A stretch of DNA of 64,000 nucleotides. Source: Ornithinibacter aureus. GTDB lineage: Bacteria; Actinomycetota; Actinomycetes; Actinomycetales; Dermatophilaceae. Under the pieces are notes generated by a model. That model made no database searches, was not told the DNA's origin, and saw only the letters and a program-made list of their open reading frames with translations. Positions within the stretch are counted from its first letter, which is position 1; each line of letters opens with the position of its first letter. The position numbers and the translations under genes are program-made. Location: NCBI RefSeq assembly GCF_009858245.1, contig NZ_VMSB01000001.1, positions 3,601,623-3,665,622 on the forward strand, in the 5' to 3' direction. Below, piece after piece: positions 42,954-52,947 of this stretch.

Positions 42954-43766
42954 TCAGGTGGGTGCGGTGAGCGGGTGGCCGCGCTCGGCCAGGACATCAC
43001 GCAGCACGTCGATGTGGTCGGTCACGATGCCGTCGACCCCGAGGTCGAGCAGCCGGTGCATCTCGGTCGCGTCCTCGCGCGACCACGAGTGGAACCACAC
43101 GTGCACGTGCTTGCCCAAGGCGTGCGCCCGCCGCACCAGCCCCGGGGTGACCAGGGTGATCGTGCGCCCGGCGACCCGGTGCTGGCCGGGGATCTGCAGC
43201 ACCGGGGCGGGTGTGTGCAGCAGCCGCGACACGACCGCAGGCGTGAGCCGCATCAGGGCCGTGCCCACCTGCCCGGCAGCAGTCGCGACCCCCGGCCCGA
43301 GCGCCGACCGGGCGGCCCGCAGCCGCCGGGGCGAGAACGACCCGATGCACACTCGGTCCAGCGCATCGTGGGCCAGCACCTCGCGCACCGTGGGCTCGAG
43401 CGCCCCGTCGGCCTTGATGTCGATGTTCACCCGGACACCGGGAAAGGCCTCGAACAGCTCACCGAGCAGCGGGATCGGTTCGGTGCCGCCGATCCGCACC
43501 TCGCGCAGCGCGTCGTACTCAAGGTCCTCGACGGCACCCGATACGTCGGACACCCGGTCCAGCACGGTGTCGTGGAAGGCCACGAGCTGCCCGTCCTTCG
43601 TCGCGTGCACGTCGGTCTCGAGGTACCGGTAGCCCATCTCGACGGCCCGCCGGAAGGCCGCCATCGTGTTCTCGACGCCGCGGTTGGGCCCATAGGCAGC
43701 ACCGCCCCGGTGTGCGAGCGCGACCGGGGTGGGGGCGTCCAGATAGGCGAAGTCGCTGGCCCGCAC
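42954..43766 (-). CDS. Glycerophosphodiester phosphodiesterase
   Basis: A 270-aa TIM-barrel GDPD. LAHRGG (first catalytic His), ETDVHATKDGQLVAFHD (metal ligands and second His), NIDIKAD, and late WFHSWSREDA and DGIVTDHIDVL. Hydrolyses glycerophosphodiesters to glycerol-3-phosphate. No signal peptide. GTG start 1 nt after the alpha-glucosidase stop, so the two are in one transcript. Confidence 0.92.
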   Translation of the reverse strand: MRASDFAYLDAPTPVALAHRGGAAYGPNRGVENTMAAFRRAVEMGYRYLETDVHATKDGQLVAFHDTVLDRVSDVSGAVEDLEYDALREVRIGGTEPIPLLGELFEAFPGVRVNIDIKADGALEPTVREVLAHDALDRVCIGSFSPRRLRAARSALGPGVATAAGQVGTALMRLTPAVVSRLLHTPAPVLQIPGQHRVAGRTITLVTPGLVRRAHALGKHVHVWFHSWSREDATEMHRLLDLGVDGIVTDHIDVLRDVLAERGHPLTAPT

Positions 43767-43767
43767 C

Positions 43768-45582
43768 TCAGGCCACCGGCAACCGGAGCCACGCGGTGGT
43801 GTCCGTCGGCAGGCTCCCGTCCTCGGCGAGCGGGCCCGAGGAGATGAGCACGTCGCCCTCGGGCAGGGTGACGGGGGAGCCGCCGATGTTGGTCACGACG
43901 AGCAGGGTGCGTTCGCCGTCACCCGAGGTGTTGCGGAACGCGATGACGCTCGGCGAGTTCAGGGCGTCCCACGTCAGGCTGCCGTGCCCGAAGCGGTGCT
44001 TGCGGCGATACGCGAGCAGGTCGCGATACAGCTCGAGCGTCGAGCCCTCGACACCTTGCTGCTGGTCCACGGCCAGGTCGCCGTACACCGCTGGCTGCGG
44101 CAGCCACGGCGTCGAGCCCGGGCCGAACCCGAAGCTCGGCTCGTCCTTGGCCCAGGCCATCGGCACCCGGCAGCCATCGCGCCCGGTCACCTTGCCCTCG
44201 GTGCGGTGGAAGGTCGGGTCCTGGCGGACGTCGGCCGGCATGGTCGTGTGCTCAGGCAGGCCGAGCTCCTCACCCTGGTAGACGTAGGCGCCACCGGGCA
44301 GGGCCAGCATCAACGCGGTCGCCGCGCGCGCCCGACGAAGGCCGAGCACGGCATCCGGTTGCGGGTCGTCCGCCGTGATGCCGTTGGGGCGCGGCAGGTT
44401 CTGGTCGAGCCCGAGCCGCGAGGCGTGGCGCACCACGTCGTGGTTGGAGAGCACCCACGTGGTCGGGGCGCCGACGTTGTCGTTGCTGCGCAGCGAGTCC
44501 TCGATGACCGCGCTGATCGCCTCGGCGTCCCAGCGTGCGTCGAGGAAGTCGAAGTTGAAGGCCTGGTGCATCTCGTCGGGGCGCACGTAGCGGGCCAGGC
44601 GCGACTCCGGGGTCACCCAGGCCTCCGCGCACAGGATCCGGTCGGGGGCGCCGTAGGAGTCCAGCACCTCGCGCCACGCGCGGTAGATCTCGTGCACGCC
44701 GTCCTGGTCCCACATCGGCGCGGCACCGGTGGCGGTGTGGTCGAGCACCTCGCCACCGCTGGACTGCACCTGCGCAGGGCTGGCGCCGTCACCGGCGTCG
44801 CCACTGGCGTCGTCGCCCACCTCGTCGTACAGCCCCACCGGCCCGTCCCAGTCCGGCAGGCCGTCGCGCTTGACGAGACCGTGTGCGACGTCGACCCGGA
44901 AGCCGTCGACGCCCCGGTCGCACCAGAAGCGCAGGATGTCGAGGAACTCCTGGCGGACCTCGGGGTGGTGCCAGTTCAGGTCGGGCTGGGTGGTGTCGAA
45001 GATGTGCAGGTACCACTGGCCGGGTGAGCCGTCGGCCTCGGTGACGCGGGTCCACCCCTGCCCGCCGAACACCGACGGCCAGTTGTTCGGTGGTAGCTCA
45101 CCGTTGGCGCCGCGCCCCTCGCGGAAGATGTAGCGGTCGCGCTCGGGGCTGCCCGGCCCGGCCGCCAGCGCGGCCCGGAACCACGCGTGCTCACTGCTCG
45201 TGTGGTTGGGCACGAGGTCGACGAGCACCTTGAGTCCGAGGTCGTGGGCCTGCGCGATCATCGCGTCGGCGTCGGCGAGGGTGCCGAAGCGGGGGTCGAT
45301 GTCGCGGTAGTTCGCCACGTCGTAGCCGGCGTCGTGCATCGGTGAGACGTAGAACGGGCTCAGCCACACGGCATCCACACCGAGGTCACGCAGGTACGAC
45401 AGGCGCGCGGTGATGCCGGGCAGGTCACCGATGCCGTCGCCGTCGGCGTCCGCCCACGAGCGCGGGTAGATCTGGTAGATCACCGCATCGCGCCACCAGG
45501 GGGCGTCGGGGGAGTCAGCCGGGTGGACGACGTCGCCGGCGGTGGTCAGGGGCTTCGGGGTGCTCGCAGTCACCGACCCCAT
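43768..45582 (-). CDS. aglA: Alpha-glucosidase (GH13)
   Basis: A 604-aa GH13 oligo-1,6/alpha-glucosidase. WWRDAVIYQIYPRSWADADGD opens the barrel; GFRVDVAHGLV has the nucleophile, LCAEAWV the acid/base Glu, and LSNHDVVRH the third acid. An acidic Asp/Gly/Ser-rich insertion follows the nucleophile region. Releases glucose from malto- or isomalto-oligosaccharides in the cytoplasm. Equivalent in position to aglA (Rv2471) beside glbO. Confidence 0.93.
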   Translation of the reverse strand: MGSVTASTPKPLTTAGDVVHPADSPDAPWWRDAVIYQIYPRSWADADGDGIGDLPGITARLSYLRDLGVDAVWLSPFYVSPMHDAGYDVANYRDIDPRFGTLADADAMIAQAHDLGLKVLVDLVPNHTSSEHAWFRAALAAGPGSPERDRYIFREGRGANGELPPNNWPSVFGGQGWTRVTEADGSPGQWYLHIFDTTQPDLNWHHPEVRQEFLDILRFWCDRGVDGFRVDVAHGLVKRDGLPDWDGPVGLYDEVGDDASGDAGDGASPAQVQSSGGEVLDHTATGAAPMWDQDGVHEIYRAWREVLDSYGAPDRILCAEAWVTPESRLARYVRPDEMHQAFNFDFLDARWDAEAISAVIEDSLRSNDNVGAPTTWVLSNHDVVRHASRLGLDQNLPRPNGITADDPQPDAVLGLRRARAATALMLALPGGAYVYQGEELGLPEHTTMPADVRQDPTFHRTEGKVTGRDGCRVPMAWAKDEPSFGFGPGSTPWLPQPAVYGDLAVDQQQGVEGSTLELYRDLLAYRRKHRFGHGSLTWDALNSPSVIAFRNTSGDGERTLLVVTNIGGSPVTLPEGDVLISSGPLAEDGSLPTDTTAWLRLPVA

Positions 45583-45661
45583 GTTTCCCTACCTCGCGCC
45601 GATGGCGAAGACCAACGCGCGATCCGGTGCGCGAGTGCGGGCGCGGACCGTCGTCGAGACG

Positions 45662-46069
45662 TCACGAGGGGAGGCCGTGGCCGGCGGTCGGGGGGATGCC
45701 GTCGTCGGAGTTCACGAGCATGTGCGCCGCTCGCAGGAAGTAGTCACGCATCTGCTCGGCCTGGGGTTCGGGCAGGTCGAGGGTGTCCATCGCGGCGAGC
45801 ATGTGCCGCATCCAGCGGTCACGCATGTCGAGGGTGACGGGGTAGGGCGCGTGGCGCATCCGCAGACGGGGGTGGCCGCGCTCCTGGCTGTAGGTGCTCG
45901 GGCCGCCGAAGTACTGGATGAGGAACATCCGCAGGCGACGCTCGGCGGGGCCGAGGTCGGCCTCGGGGTAGAGCGCGCGCAGCTCGGCGTCGGCGGCCAC
46001 GCCCTCGTAGAAGGCCTGGACGAGTCGCTCGAAGGTCTCCTCGCCGCCGATCTCGTCGTACAGGCTCAT
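45662..46069 (-). CDS. glbO: Group II truncated hemoglobin
   Basis: A 135-aa 2/2 globin. SLYDEIGGEETFERLVQAFY (helix A/B), FLIQYFGGP (B10 and CD region with YFGG) and RMRHAPYPV with the proximal His; MRDRWMRHMLAAMD has the group II Trp. Binds oxygen; linked to respiration and protection in mycobacteria. Its ATG overlaps the mscS-like stop (ATGA). Confidence 0.93.
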   Translation of the reverse strand: MSLYDEIGGEETFERLVQAFYEGVAADAELRALYPEADLGPAERRLRMFLIQYFGGPSTYSQERGHPRLRMRHAPYPVTLDMRDRWMRHMLAAMDTLDLPEPQAEQMRDYFLRAAHMLVNSDDGIPPTAGHGLPS

Positions 46070-46986
46070 GGCTTCCCTCCGGTCGGACCGATGAACGGGG
46101 TGGGCGGCGGCCCCATGACCCCGGCGGAGTCGAGGGCGTTCTTCAGCCGCTCCCGCAGTTCGCGCTGCACGGCGAACTGCTCGCCGGGAGTGCACGTGAT
46201 CACGGTGCGCACGGTCATCGTCGTGCCGATGATCGACTCGACCCCGAGCACGGTCGGCGGTTCGATGAGCTGCTCCTGCCAGTCGGGGTCGGCCCCCAGT
46301 TCCGCTGCGGCTTCGCGGATGATGCCGACGACGCGGTCGACGTTCTCGGCGTAGGAGACCGGCATGTCCACCGTGGCGGTGGCGACCCCCTGCGAACGGT
46401 TGCCGATGCGGATGATCTCGCCGTTGCGCACGTACCACGTGACCCCGTTGGCGTCCCGGAGCCGGGTGATCCGCAGGGTGACCTCCTCCACGGTGCCGAT
46501 GGCCTCGCCGGTGTCGATGACGTCGCCCACGCCGTACTGGTCCTCGATGATCATGAACACCCCGGACAGGAAGTCCTTGACCAGGCTCTGCGCCCCGAAA
46601 CCGAGCGCGACACCCGCGACACCCGCCGAGGCGAGCAGCGGCCCGAGGGGGATGCCGATGAGGGCCATGATCGTGAGGATGGCCAGCGTCGCGACGGTCA
46701 TGGTGACGACGCTGCGCAGCAGCGAGCCCACCGTCTCGACCCGTTGCCGCTGCCGCTCGTTGTCCAGACCGGTCGCGCTGGCGAGCACCCGTCCGGCCCG
46801 GCCGGACTCGGCCAGACGGCGGGCTGATCGCGAGGTCATCGTCGCGACCACCCGGTCGATGACCCGCCGCAGCGCCCACAGCGCCGTCATCGCGATGACG
46901 ATGGTGAGCAGGATGCGGGCACCGTCGGTGAGCAGCCACTGCTGGGTCTGCTCCCACGTCGGGAGCGCGGGGGAGTCGGGGTTCAT
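46066..46986 (-). CDS. MscS-type mechanosensitive channel
   Basis: A 306-aa protein. Membrane helices lie at about 17-35, 85-105 and 115-140. The pore-lining helix LLASAGVAGVALGFGAQSLVKDFLSG is the MscS TM3 signature, followed by FMIIEDQYGVGDVIDTGEAIGTVEEV, the beta domain. Opens under membrane tension. Coupled to glbO. Confidence 0.92.
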   Translation of the reverse strand: MNPDSPALPTWEQTQQWLLTDGARILLTIVIAMTALWALRRVIDRVVATMTSRSARRLAESGRAGRVLASATGLDNERQRQRVETVGSLLRSVVTMTVATLAILTIMALIGIPLGPLLASAGVAGVALGFGAQSLVKDFLSGVFMIIEDQYGVGDVIDTGEAIGTVEEVTLRITRLRDANGVTWYVRNGEIIRIGNRSQGVATATVDMPVSYAENVDRVVGIIREAAAELGADPDWQEQLIEPPTVLGVESIIGTTMTVRTVITCTPGEQFAVQRELRERLKNALDSAGVMGPPPTPFIGPTGGKP

Positions 46987-46991
46987 GTGTC

Positions 46992-49544
46992 TCAGGCTCC
47001 GGCGTCGCGGGCCTGGGCGGCCAGGGCCCGGGCGACGGGGTCACGGTTCTCGACGACGAGCCGGCGCAGCGCAGCCGGGGCATCGGGGTGGGTGTCGAGC
47101 CAGGCCTGGGTGGCGTCGTGCAGGGCGCGGTCGACGAGCGGGCGCGGGTAGAACCCGTAGACCACCGACTCCACCAGGGCGTGCGACCCGCGCTCCTCGA
47201 CGGTGTCGAGCATGGCGTGGTAGCGCTCGACGTAGGGCCGGAGCAGGTCGGCGGGTGTGCCCGGTCGGCTGAACCCCTGACCGATGGCGTCGACGACGGC
47301 GTTCGGCAGGCCGGAGCCCTCGACGGCCGCGGCCCAGGCCGCTTCCTTCGCCTGTGCCGTGGGGCGGGCGGCCTTCGCGCGGGCGGCGCGCTCGCGACCG
47401 GTGGCGGTGTCCTCGCCGGCCAGCTCCGCGTCGATCATCGCGTCGTCGGCCTCGCCGGCTGCCGCGAGGGCGGTGAGCAGGGTCCAGCGCATCTCGAAGT
47501 CGACCGTGAGCCCGTCGAGGACCTCGGTCCCGTCGAGCAGGGCTCGCACCGCCGTGACGTCGTCACCGGCCGTCGTCAGCGCGCAGGCGGCGCTCACGAG
47601 CTGGAGCTGTGCGTCGGTGCCCGGCTCGCTGGCCCGGGCGATCTTCCACAGCCGGTCCCGCGTCGAGGCGCGGGTGGCTTCGCGCTGCTCGGGGTCGGTG
47701 TAGGAGAGCACCGACGTCTGCAGCTGGGCGATGAGGGTGCGCAGCAGGGTCGAGTCGCTCTCACCGGGCAGGGTCGCGAGCACGACGTCGACGAACGCCC
47801 GAGCACCCATCTCGGCGTCACGGGTCATGTCCCACAGGCACGCCAGGACCAGCGAGCGGGGAAGGGAGGAGGTGAAACCGCGGGGGTGGGTGAGGGCCGT
47901 GGCCAGCGAGCGCTCGTCGAGGCGGATCTTCGCGTAGGCCAGGTCGTCGTCGTTGACCAGGAGCAGGTCGGGCTGCTCGCGGCCGATGAGCTCGGTGACC
48001 TCGGTGACCGCACCGTCGACGTCGACGGCGATGACGTCGGTGCGGTGCAGCGCACCGTCGCGAACGGCATACAGCCCGACGTTGAGCGTGTGCGGGCGCA
48101 CCGTCTCGAACCCGGGAGCGCAGGTCTGCTCGATCACCGCCGAGGCGATGAGCCCACGGTCGTCGACCTCGAGGACGGGGCGCAGGGTGCTGACCCCGGC
48201 GGTCTCGAGCCACAGCCGTGACCAGGCGCGCAGGTCACGGCCCGAGGTCGCCTCGAGCTCGACGAGCAGGTCGTCGAGGGTGGTGTTGCCCCACGCGTGC
48301 TTGGCGAAGTAGGCCCGCAGACCGTCGCGGAACGGCTCGCGGCCGACGTGGGCGACGAGCTGCTTGAGCACCGAGGCGCCCTTGGCGTAGGTGATGCCGT
48401 CGAAGTTGACCTCGACGTCGCGCAGGTCGCGGATCTCGGCGACGATCGGGTGGGTGGTCGAGAGCTGGTCCTGGCGGTAGGCCCAGTCCTTCTCGTGGGT
48501 GCCGAAGGTCGTCCAGGCGTCGGTCCAGTCGGTGGCCTCGGCCTGGCAGGTGGTCGAGGCCCACTCGGCGAACGACTCGTTGAGCCAGAGGTCGTTCCAC
48601 CAGCGCATCGTCACGAGGTTGCCGAACCACATGTGGGCGAGTTCGTGCAGCAGGGTGAGGGCGCGCCGCTCCACGAGCGACTCGGTGACCCGGGAGCGGA
48701 AGACGTAGACCTCGTTGAAGGTCACCGCCCCGGCATTCTCCATCGCCCCCATGTTGTACTCGGGCGTGAAGATCTGGTCGTACTTCTCGAACGGGTAGGC
48801 GCAGTCGAACTCGGCCTCGAAGAACGCGAAGCCGCGCTTGGTGAGGTCGAAGAGGTTGTCGGCGTCGAGGTAGGGCGTCAGCGACTTGCGGCAGAAGATG
48901 CCGAGCGGCACCTCGCCCCGGCGGCTGGTCAGGGTGTCGCGCACGACGTCGTAGGGCCCGGCGACGAGCGCGGTGATGTAGCTCGAGATGCGTGGGGTGG
49001 GGGAGAACCGCCACGTGGCGACGCCCTCGCCGGTGGGTTCGGCGTCTGGGGTGGGGGAGTTGGAGATGACCTGCCAGTGCGCCGGCGCGGTCACCGTGAA
49101 GGTGAAGGCGGCCTTGAGGTCGGGCTGCTCGAACACCGGGTACATGCGCCGGCTGTCGGGAACCTCGAACTGGCTGTAGAGGTAGACCTCGTCGTCGACC
49201 GGGTCGACGAAGCGGTGCAGGCCCTCACCGGTGTTGGTGAAGCGGCCCGTGGCGGTGATGACGACGACGTTGTCGGCGGCGAGGCCGGGCAGGGTGATCC
49301 GGCTGTCGGCGTAGTGCGCGGCCGGGTCGAGGTCGGTGCCGTTCAGGGTGAGGCCGGTGACCGCGTCACCGACGAAATCGACGAAGGTCTCGCTGCCCGG
49401 TTCGGCGCAGCTGAAGCGGATCGTGCTTCGCGTGGCGAAGGTCTCGGGGCCGGTCGTGACGTCGAGCTCGACCTCGTGGGTGTCGACGGTGACGAGGGCC
49501 GCACGGGCTGCGGCCTCCTCACGGGTGAGGTTGGTGCCGGGCAC
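46992..49544 (-). CDS. pepN: Aminopeptidase N
   Basis: An 850-aa M1 zinc aminopeptidase. GAMENAG (exopeptidase motif), LLHELAHMWFGNLV with HExxH, and the NESFAEW Glu 18 residues on. The C-terminal ERAP1-like domain covers about 530-840. Cytoplasmic; removes N-terminal residues from peptides, so it may finish Clp products. GTG start with AAGGAG 4 nt upstream. Divergent from the DsbA-like gene. Confidence 0.96.
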   Translation of the reverse strand: MPGTNLTREEAAARAALVTVDTHEVELDVTTGPETFATRSTIRFSCAEPGSETFVDFVGDAVTGLTLNGTDLDPAAHYADSRITLPGLAADNVVVITATGRFTNTGEGLHRFVDPVDDEVYLYSQFEVPDSRRMYPVFEQPDLKAAFTFTVTAPAHWQVISNSPTPDAEPTGEGVATWRFSPTPRISSYITALVAGPYDVVRDTLTSRRGEVPLGIFCRKSLTPYLDADNLFDLTKRGFAFFEAEFDCAYPFEKYDQIFTPEYNMGAMENAGAVTFNEVYVFRSRVTESLVERRALTLLHELAHMWFGNLVTMRWWNDLWLNESFAEWASTTCQAEATDWTDAWTTFGTHEKDWAYRQDQLSTTHPIVAEIRDLRDVEVNFDGITYAKGASVLKQLVAHVGREPFRDGLRAYFAKHAWGNTTLDDLLVELEATSGRDLRAWSRLWLETAGVSTLRPVLEVDDRGLIASAVIEQTCAPGFETVRPHTLNVGLYAVRDGALHRTDVIAVDVDGAVTEVTELIGREQPDLLLVNDDDLAYAKIRLDERSLATALTHPRGFTSSLPRSLVLACLWDMTRDAEMGARAFVDVVLATLPGESDSTLLRTLIAQLQTSVLSYTDPEQREATRASTRDRLWKIARASEPGTDAQLQLVSAACALTTAGDDVTAVRALLDGTEVLDGLTVDFEMRWTLLTALAAAGEADDAMIDAELAGEDTATGRERAARAKAARPTAQAKEAAWAAAVEGSGLPNAVVDAIGQGFSRPGTPADLLRPYVERYHAMLDTVEERGSHALVESVVYGFYPRPLVDRALHDATQAWLDTHPDAPAALRRLVVENRDPVARALAAQARDAGA

Positions 49545-49760
49545 GGTTCTCCTTGTGTGGGCGCGCAGGTGGGCGTGGTGGTGTCCACGCCTGACGAACG
49601 GTCGGATGCCGGCGGTCGTCTCGGGCGGCCGGTCCGGGTCGTGAGCCATCCTGTCACGGGGCGCTGACGTCGCGTGGTCGCTCTTGTGCCCGTCGGGCTC
49701 GGGCCGTGGGGACGGGTGGGTGTTCTCGTCGGTGTCGGGCCCGGATGGCAGGATGTGCGG

Positions 49761-50411
49761 GTGCCTGAGACCACCGAGAACACCGCCCTGACCACGTCCG
49801 CAGAGCTCGCGAGCGCCGAGTTCTGGTTCGACCCGCTCTGCCCGTGGGCCTGGATGTCCTCGCGCTGGCTCGGTGAGGTGCAGCAGGTGCGCCCCGTAGA
49901 GGTCACCTGGTCGGTGATGAGCCTGGCGGTGCTCAACGAGGGCCGTGACCTCCCGAAGCAGTATGCCGAGCTCATGGAGCAGGGCTGGGGCCCGGTTCGG
50001 GTCGTCATCGCGGCCCGCGAGGCGCACGGCGAGCAGGTCGTCAAGCCGCTCTACGACGCCCTTGGTGAGCACATCCACCACCGTGAGGAGGACTACTCCA
50101 CGGCGATCGCGGGTGCGCTGGCTGATGTGGGTCTGCCCGCGGAGCTGGCCGAGGCGGCCACCTCCGACGCACTCGATGACGTCCTGCGCGCCAGCCACCA
50201 GCGGGCCATCGACCTCGTCGGTGACGAGGTCGGGACCCCGGTGATCGCCGTCGACGGCGTGGCGTTCTTCGGCCCGGTCGTCTCGCCCGCTCCTCGCGGC
50301 GAGGCCGCGGGTCGCCTCTGGGACGGGTGCGTCCTCGTCGCCGGCACTGACGGTTTCTTCGAGCTCAAGCGTTCGCGCACCCGCGAGCCCATCTTCCACA
50401 CGGAGGCCTGA
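49761..50411 (+). CDS. DsbA-family mycothiol-dependent reductase (Rv2466c-like)
   Basis: A 216-aa thioredoxin-fold protein. FWFDPLCPWAWMSSRW holds one Cys; where Rv2466c has CPWC this reads CPWA, so it must work by a monothiol mechanism. GTPVIAVDGVAFFGPV is the cis-Pro side. Leaderless GTG with CAGGAT six bases upstream. The rpiB gene starts 1 nt after its stop, as in the M. tuberculosis order. Confidence 0.88.
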   Translation: MPETTENTALTTSAELASAEFWFDPLCPWAWMSSRWLGEVQQVRPVEVTWSVMSLAVLNEGRDLPKQYAELMEQGWGPVRVVIAAREAHGEQVVKPLYDALGEHIHHREEDYSTAIAGALADVGLPAELAEAATSDALDDVLRASHQRAIDLVGDEVGTPVIAVDGVAFFGPVVSPAPRGEAAGRLWDGCVLVAGTDGFFELKRSRTREPIFHTEA

Positions 50412-50412
50412 C

Positions 50413-50886
50413 ATGCGCGTTCACCTCGGCGGGGACCACGCCGCCCACGACCTGCTCCTCGACCTCGTCGCGTTCCTCCGGGAGCAGGGGCACGACGTCA
50501 CCAACCACGGCCCCCACGAGTACGACGCCCTCGACGACTACCCCGTGTTCGTCCTGCGCGCCGCGGAGGCCGTGGCCGCGGACCCCGGCTCGTTCGGTGT
50601 CGTGCTCGGGGGCTCCGGCAACGGCGAGCAGATGGCAGCCAACAAGGTCACAGGCATCCGTGCGGCCCTGTGCTACAACGACGAACTGGCCTCGCTCGCC
50701 CGTGAGCACAACGACGCCCAGGTCATCTCCATCGGAGCCCGGATGAACACCGTCGAGCAGGCCCGTTCGATGGTGCAGACCTTCCTCGCGACCCCATTCA
50801 GTGGCGACCCGCGCCACGTGCGACGGATCACGATGGTCGCCGACTACGACGAGTCCGGGACGCTCCCTCCGCTGCCTCCTGCGTGA
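50413..50886 (+). CDS. rpiB: Ribose-5-phosphate isomerase B
   Basis: A 157-aa LacAB/RpiB enzyme. GGDHAAHDL is the phosphate-side start, DDYPVFVLRAAEAV follows, and VVLGGSGNGEQMAANKVTGIRAALC is the active-site strand in the Glu-type (mycobacterial) version with no Cys at the catalytic position. Interconverts ribose-5-P and ribulose-5-P. Co-transcribed with the DsbA-like gene. Confidence 0.95.
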   Translation: MRVHLGGDHAAHDLLLDLVAFLREQGHDVTNHGPHEYDALDDYPVFVLRAAEAVAADPGSFGVVLGGSGNGEQMAANKVTGIRAALCYNDELASLAREHNDAQVISIGARMNTVEQARSMVQTFLATPFSGDPRHVRRITMVADYDESGTLPPLPPA

Positions 50887-51026
50887 TCGGCGGGTGCGTC
50901 GAAGCGGGTCTGGCGCACTGGGGTGGGCACCCGGCATCCTTCCTGAGAATGCCCCACCGCAGATGGTCGCAATTTCAACCATTGCCCGGTTAGGGTGTGC
51001 CCGCTGATCTGACCGGAAGGGGTGCG

Positions 51027-52133
51027 ATGCCCAACGACGTGATCGTGCGTCCGCGTCCGCGTGCGCACCCCGCGATGCGATGGCTGGGCGGATCACGACG
51101 CGCCGGGTCGGTCTCCGAGCGTGCCCTTCTCGTGTCGTTCGTCGGAGGGTTGTTGGCCTTGGGTGCCGCCATCGCGCGGTGGCCGCACGCCGTGCCGATC
51201 TCGTTCCTCTTCCCCACGGTCGTCGTCGCCGGTGTGGTCCTGCGCCCCCGTCCCCTGGTGATGGTCTATGGCATCGCGCTCATCCTCGTGACCGGCTGGG
51301 TGCCCCACTCCGGCGTCGGGCTGACCCGCTCGATGTTCGTGGCGGTCTCGGTCGTCGCCGTGATGGCCGTCATGCTCATCGCGTCGGTGTCGCGCGCGCG
51401 GATCGGGACCCGAGGCTTTCGCGGCGACCGCATGTTCGCCGAGCTGCGCGACCGCATCGCCCTCGGCGGCCAGCTGCCAGACCTGCCCCCGGGCTGGCAG
51501 GTGTCGTCGTGCATCCGCTCGGCCCACGGCGAGCACTTCTCCGGCGACTTCCTCGTCGCCCACCGATCGCCCTCGGGTGATCGCCTGGAGATCGTGCTCG
51601 TCGACGTCAGCGGCAAGGGCACCCGCGCCGGCACCCGCTCGCTGCTGCTGTCCGGAGCCTTCGGCGGCCTGCTCGGGGCGGTGCCCTCGGACCAGTTCCT
51701 GGCCACCGCCAACGACTACCTCGCGCGACAGGGCTGGGTCGAGGGCTTCGCCACCGCCGTGCACCTCGAGGTCGACCTGCGCACGGGGGAGTACGCGATC
51801 GGCAACGCAGGGCATCCCTCGGCGGCGCTGTTCACCTTCGGCAAGGGCCGCTGGGAGGTCATCGCCGGTGGCCGGGGCCCGCTCCTCGGTGTGGTCCCCG
51901 GCGCGCACTTCCCGCGTCAGCGCGGTTGGCTCGGCCACGGTGACGCCCTCCTGCTGTACACCGACGGCATCGTCGAGGCCCGGGGACGCGACCTCGTCGA
52001 CGGCGTCGACCGCATGCTCGGCATCGCCACGACCACGCTGCTCAACCAGGGCGACGTCGCGGGCGAAGTGTGCAGCGCCGCCCGTTCGGGGGAGGATGAC
52101 GACCGGGCGGCACTGGCCGTCCGCCGTCTGTGA
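51027..52133 (+). CDS. Membrane-anchored PP2C-type (SpoIIE) phosphatase
   Basis: A 368-aa protein. Four membrane helices at about 33-110 precede a PPM/SpoIIE catalytic domain (about 150-368): SGDFLVA, VLVDVSGKGTRAG, IGNAGHPSAAL, LLYTDGIVEARG with metal-binding Asp and Gly residues. Likely dephosphorylates an anti-anti-sigma factor; no sigma partner is nearby. GGAAGGGG precedes ATG 51027. Confidence 0.88.
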   Translation: MPNDVIVRPRPRAHPAMRWLGGSRRAGSVSERALLVSFVGGLLALGAAIARWPHAVPISFLFPTVVVAGVVLRPRPLVMVYGIALILVTGWVPHSGVGLTRSMFVAVSVVAVMAVMLIASVSRARIGTRGFRGDRMFAELRDRIALGGQLPDLPPGWQVSSCIRSAHGEHFSGDFLVAHRSPSGDRLEIVLVDVSGKGTRAGTRSLLLSGAFGGLLGAVPSDQFLATANDYLARQGWVEGFATAVHLEVDLRTGEYAIGNAGHPSAALFTFGKGRWEVIAGGRGPLLGVVPGAHFPRQRGWLGHGDALLLYTDGIVEARGRDLVDGVDRMLGIATTTLLNQGDVAGEVCSAARSGEDDDRAALAVRRL

Positions 52134-52156
52134 CCCCGCCTGAGAGGACCCCCTGA

Positions 52157-52927
52157 GTGGGAGCCGTGCCCGCCCCCGAGCCGTTGGCCGCTGAGGCTGT
52201 CGAGGCTGTCGAGGTCGACTTGGCCGCTGAGGCCGACGCCGACCTGGCCGCTGAGGCCGACCCGCTACCCGCGCCACCGAACGGCATCCGCACGTTCACC
52301 CCGCGCTGGCGCAACAGCCCGCTGACCGACGAGCGGATGGCCCGGCTCATGCCCGCGCGGGCCCTGCCCGACGGTCCGCTCGTGCCCGAGGTGGCCTTCG
52401 GACGCACGAGCCCGGTCGTCGTCGAGATCGGCTCGGGGCACGGGGCCGCGGCCATCGCGTTCTGCACCGCCCACCCGGAGGCGGACCTGATCGCCGTCGA
52501 GGTGCACGTGCCCGGGGTGGCCCGGATGCTGGCGCTCGCCGAGGACGCCGGGGTCGAGAACCTCTGGGTGCACCCGGGGGATGCCCTGCCCTTCCTCACC
52601 GAGCGGGTCTCGCCGGGGTCGCTCGCGGCCGTTCACCTGTTCTTCCCCGACCCGTGGCCCAAGAACAAGCACGCCAAGCGTCGGTTCGTGCAGCAGCACA
52701 CCCTGGCGCTCATCGCCTCCAGGCTCGAGGTCGGTGGGCAGCTGCTCATCGCGACCGACATCGACTCCTACGCGGCGCACTCGCGCGCCCAGCTGGCCGA
52801 GCACGGACGCTGGGACGTCGTCGAGGGGGTGCGCCCGCCGTGGCGGCCGGATGCCGGGTTCGAGGCCAAGGGGGTGCGGGCCGGGCGGGTCGTCAGCGAG
52901 CTCCGGGCAACGCTGCGGCCGCTCTGA
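52157..52927 (+). CDS. trmB: tRNA (guanine-N7)-methyltransferase
   Basis: A 256-aa protein that makes m7G46. VVEIGSGHGAAAIAF (SAM), LIAVEVHVPGVARML, LFFPDPWPKNKHAKRRFV (family signature) and IATDIDSYAAHSR. The first ~35 residues are Ala/Glu-rich with an internal AEAVEAVEVDLAAEADADL repeat and are probably disordered. GTG 52157; GTG 52166 is an alternative. Confidence 0.93.
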   Translation: MGAVPAPEPLAAEAVEAVEVDLAAEADADLAAEADPLPAPPNGIRTFTPRWRNSPLTDERMARLMPARALPDGPLVPEVAFGRTSPVVVEIGSGHGAAAIAFCTAHPEADLIAVEVHVPGVARMLALAEDAGVENLWVHPGDALPFLTERVSPGSLAAVHLFFPDPWPKNKHAKRRFVQQHTLALIASRLEVGGQLLIATDIDSYAAHSRAQLAEHGRWDVVEGVRPPWRPDAGFEAKGVRAGRVVSELRATLRPL

Positions 52928-52947
52928 GGGGCCTCACGCCCGCTGCG

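Noticed and set aside
49774-49860. Loss of function in the DsbA-like protein because CPWC reads CPWA
   Set aside because: The nucleophilic Cys and the rest of the motif are kept, and from memory CPWA-type homologues exist, so it is a variant and not a defect.
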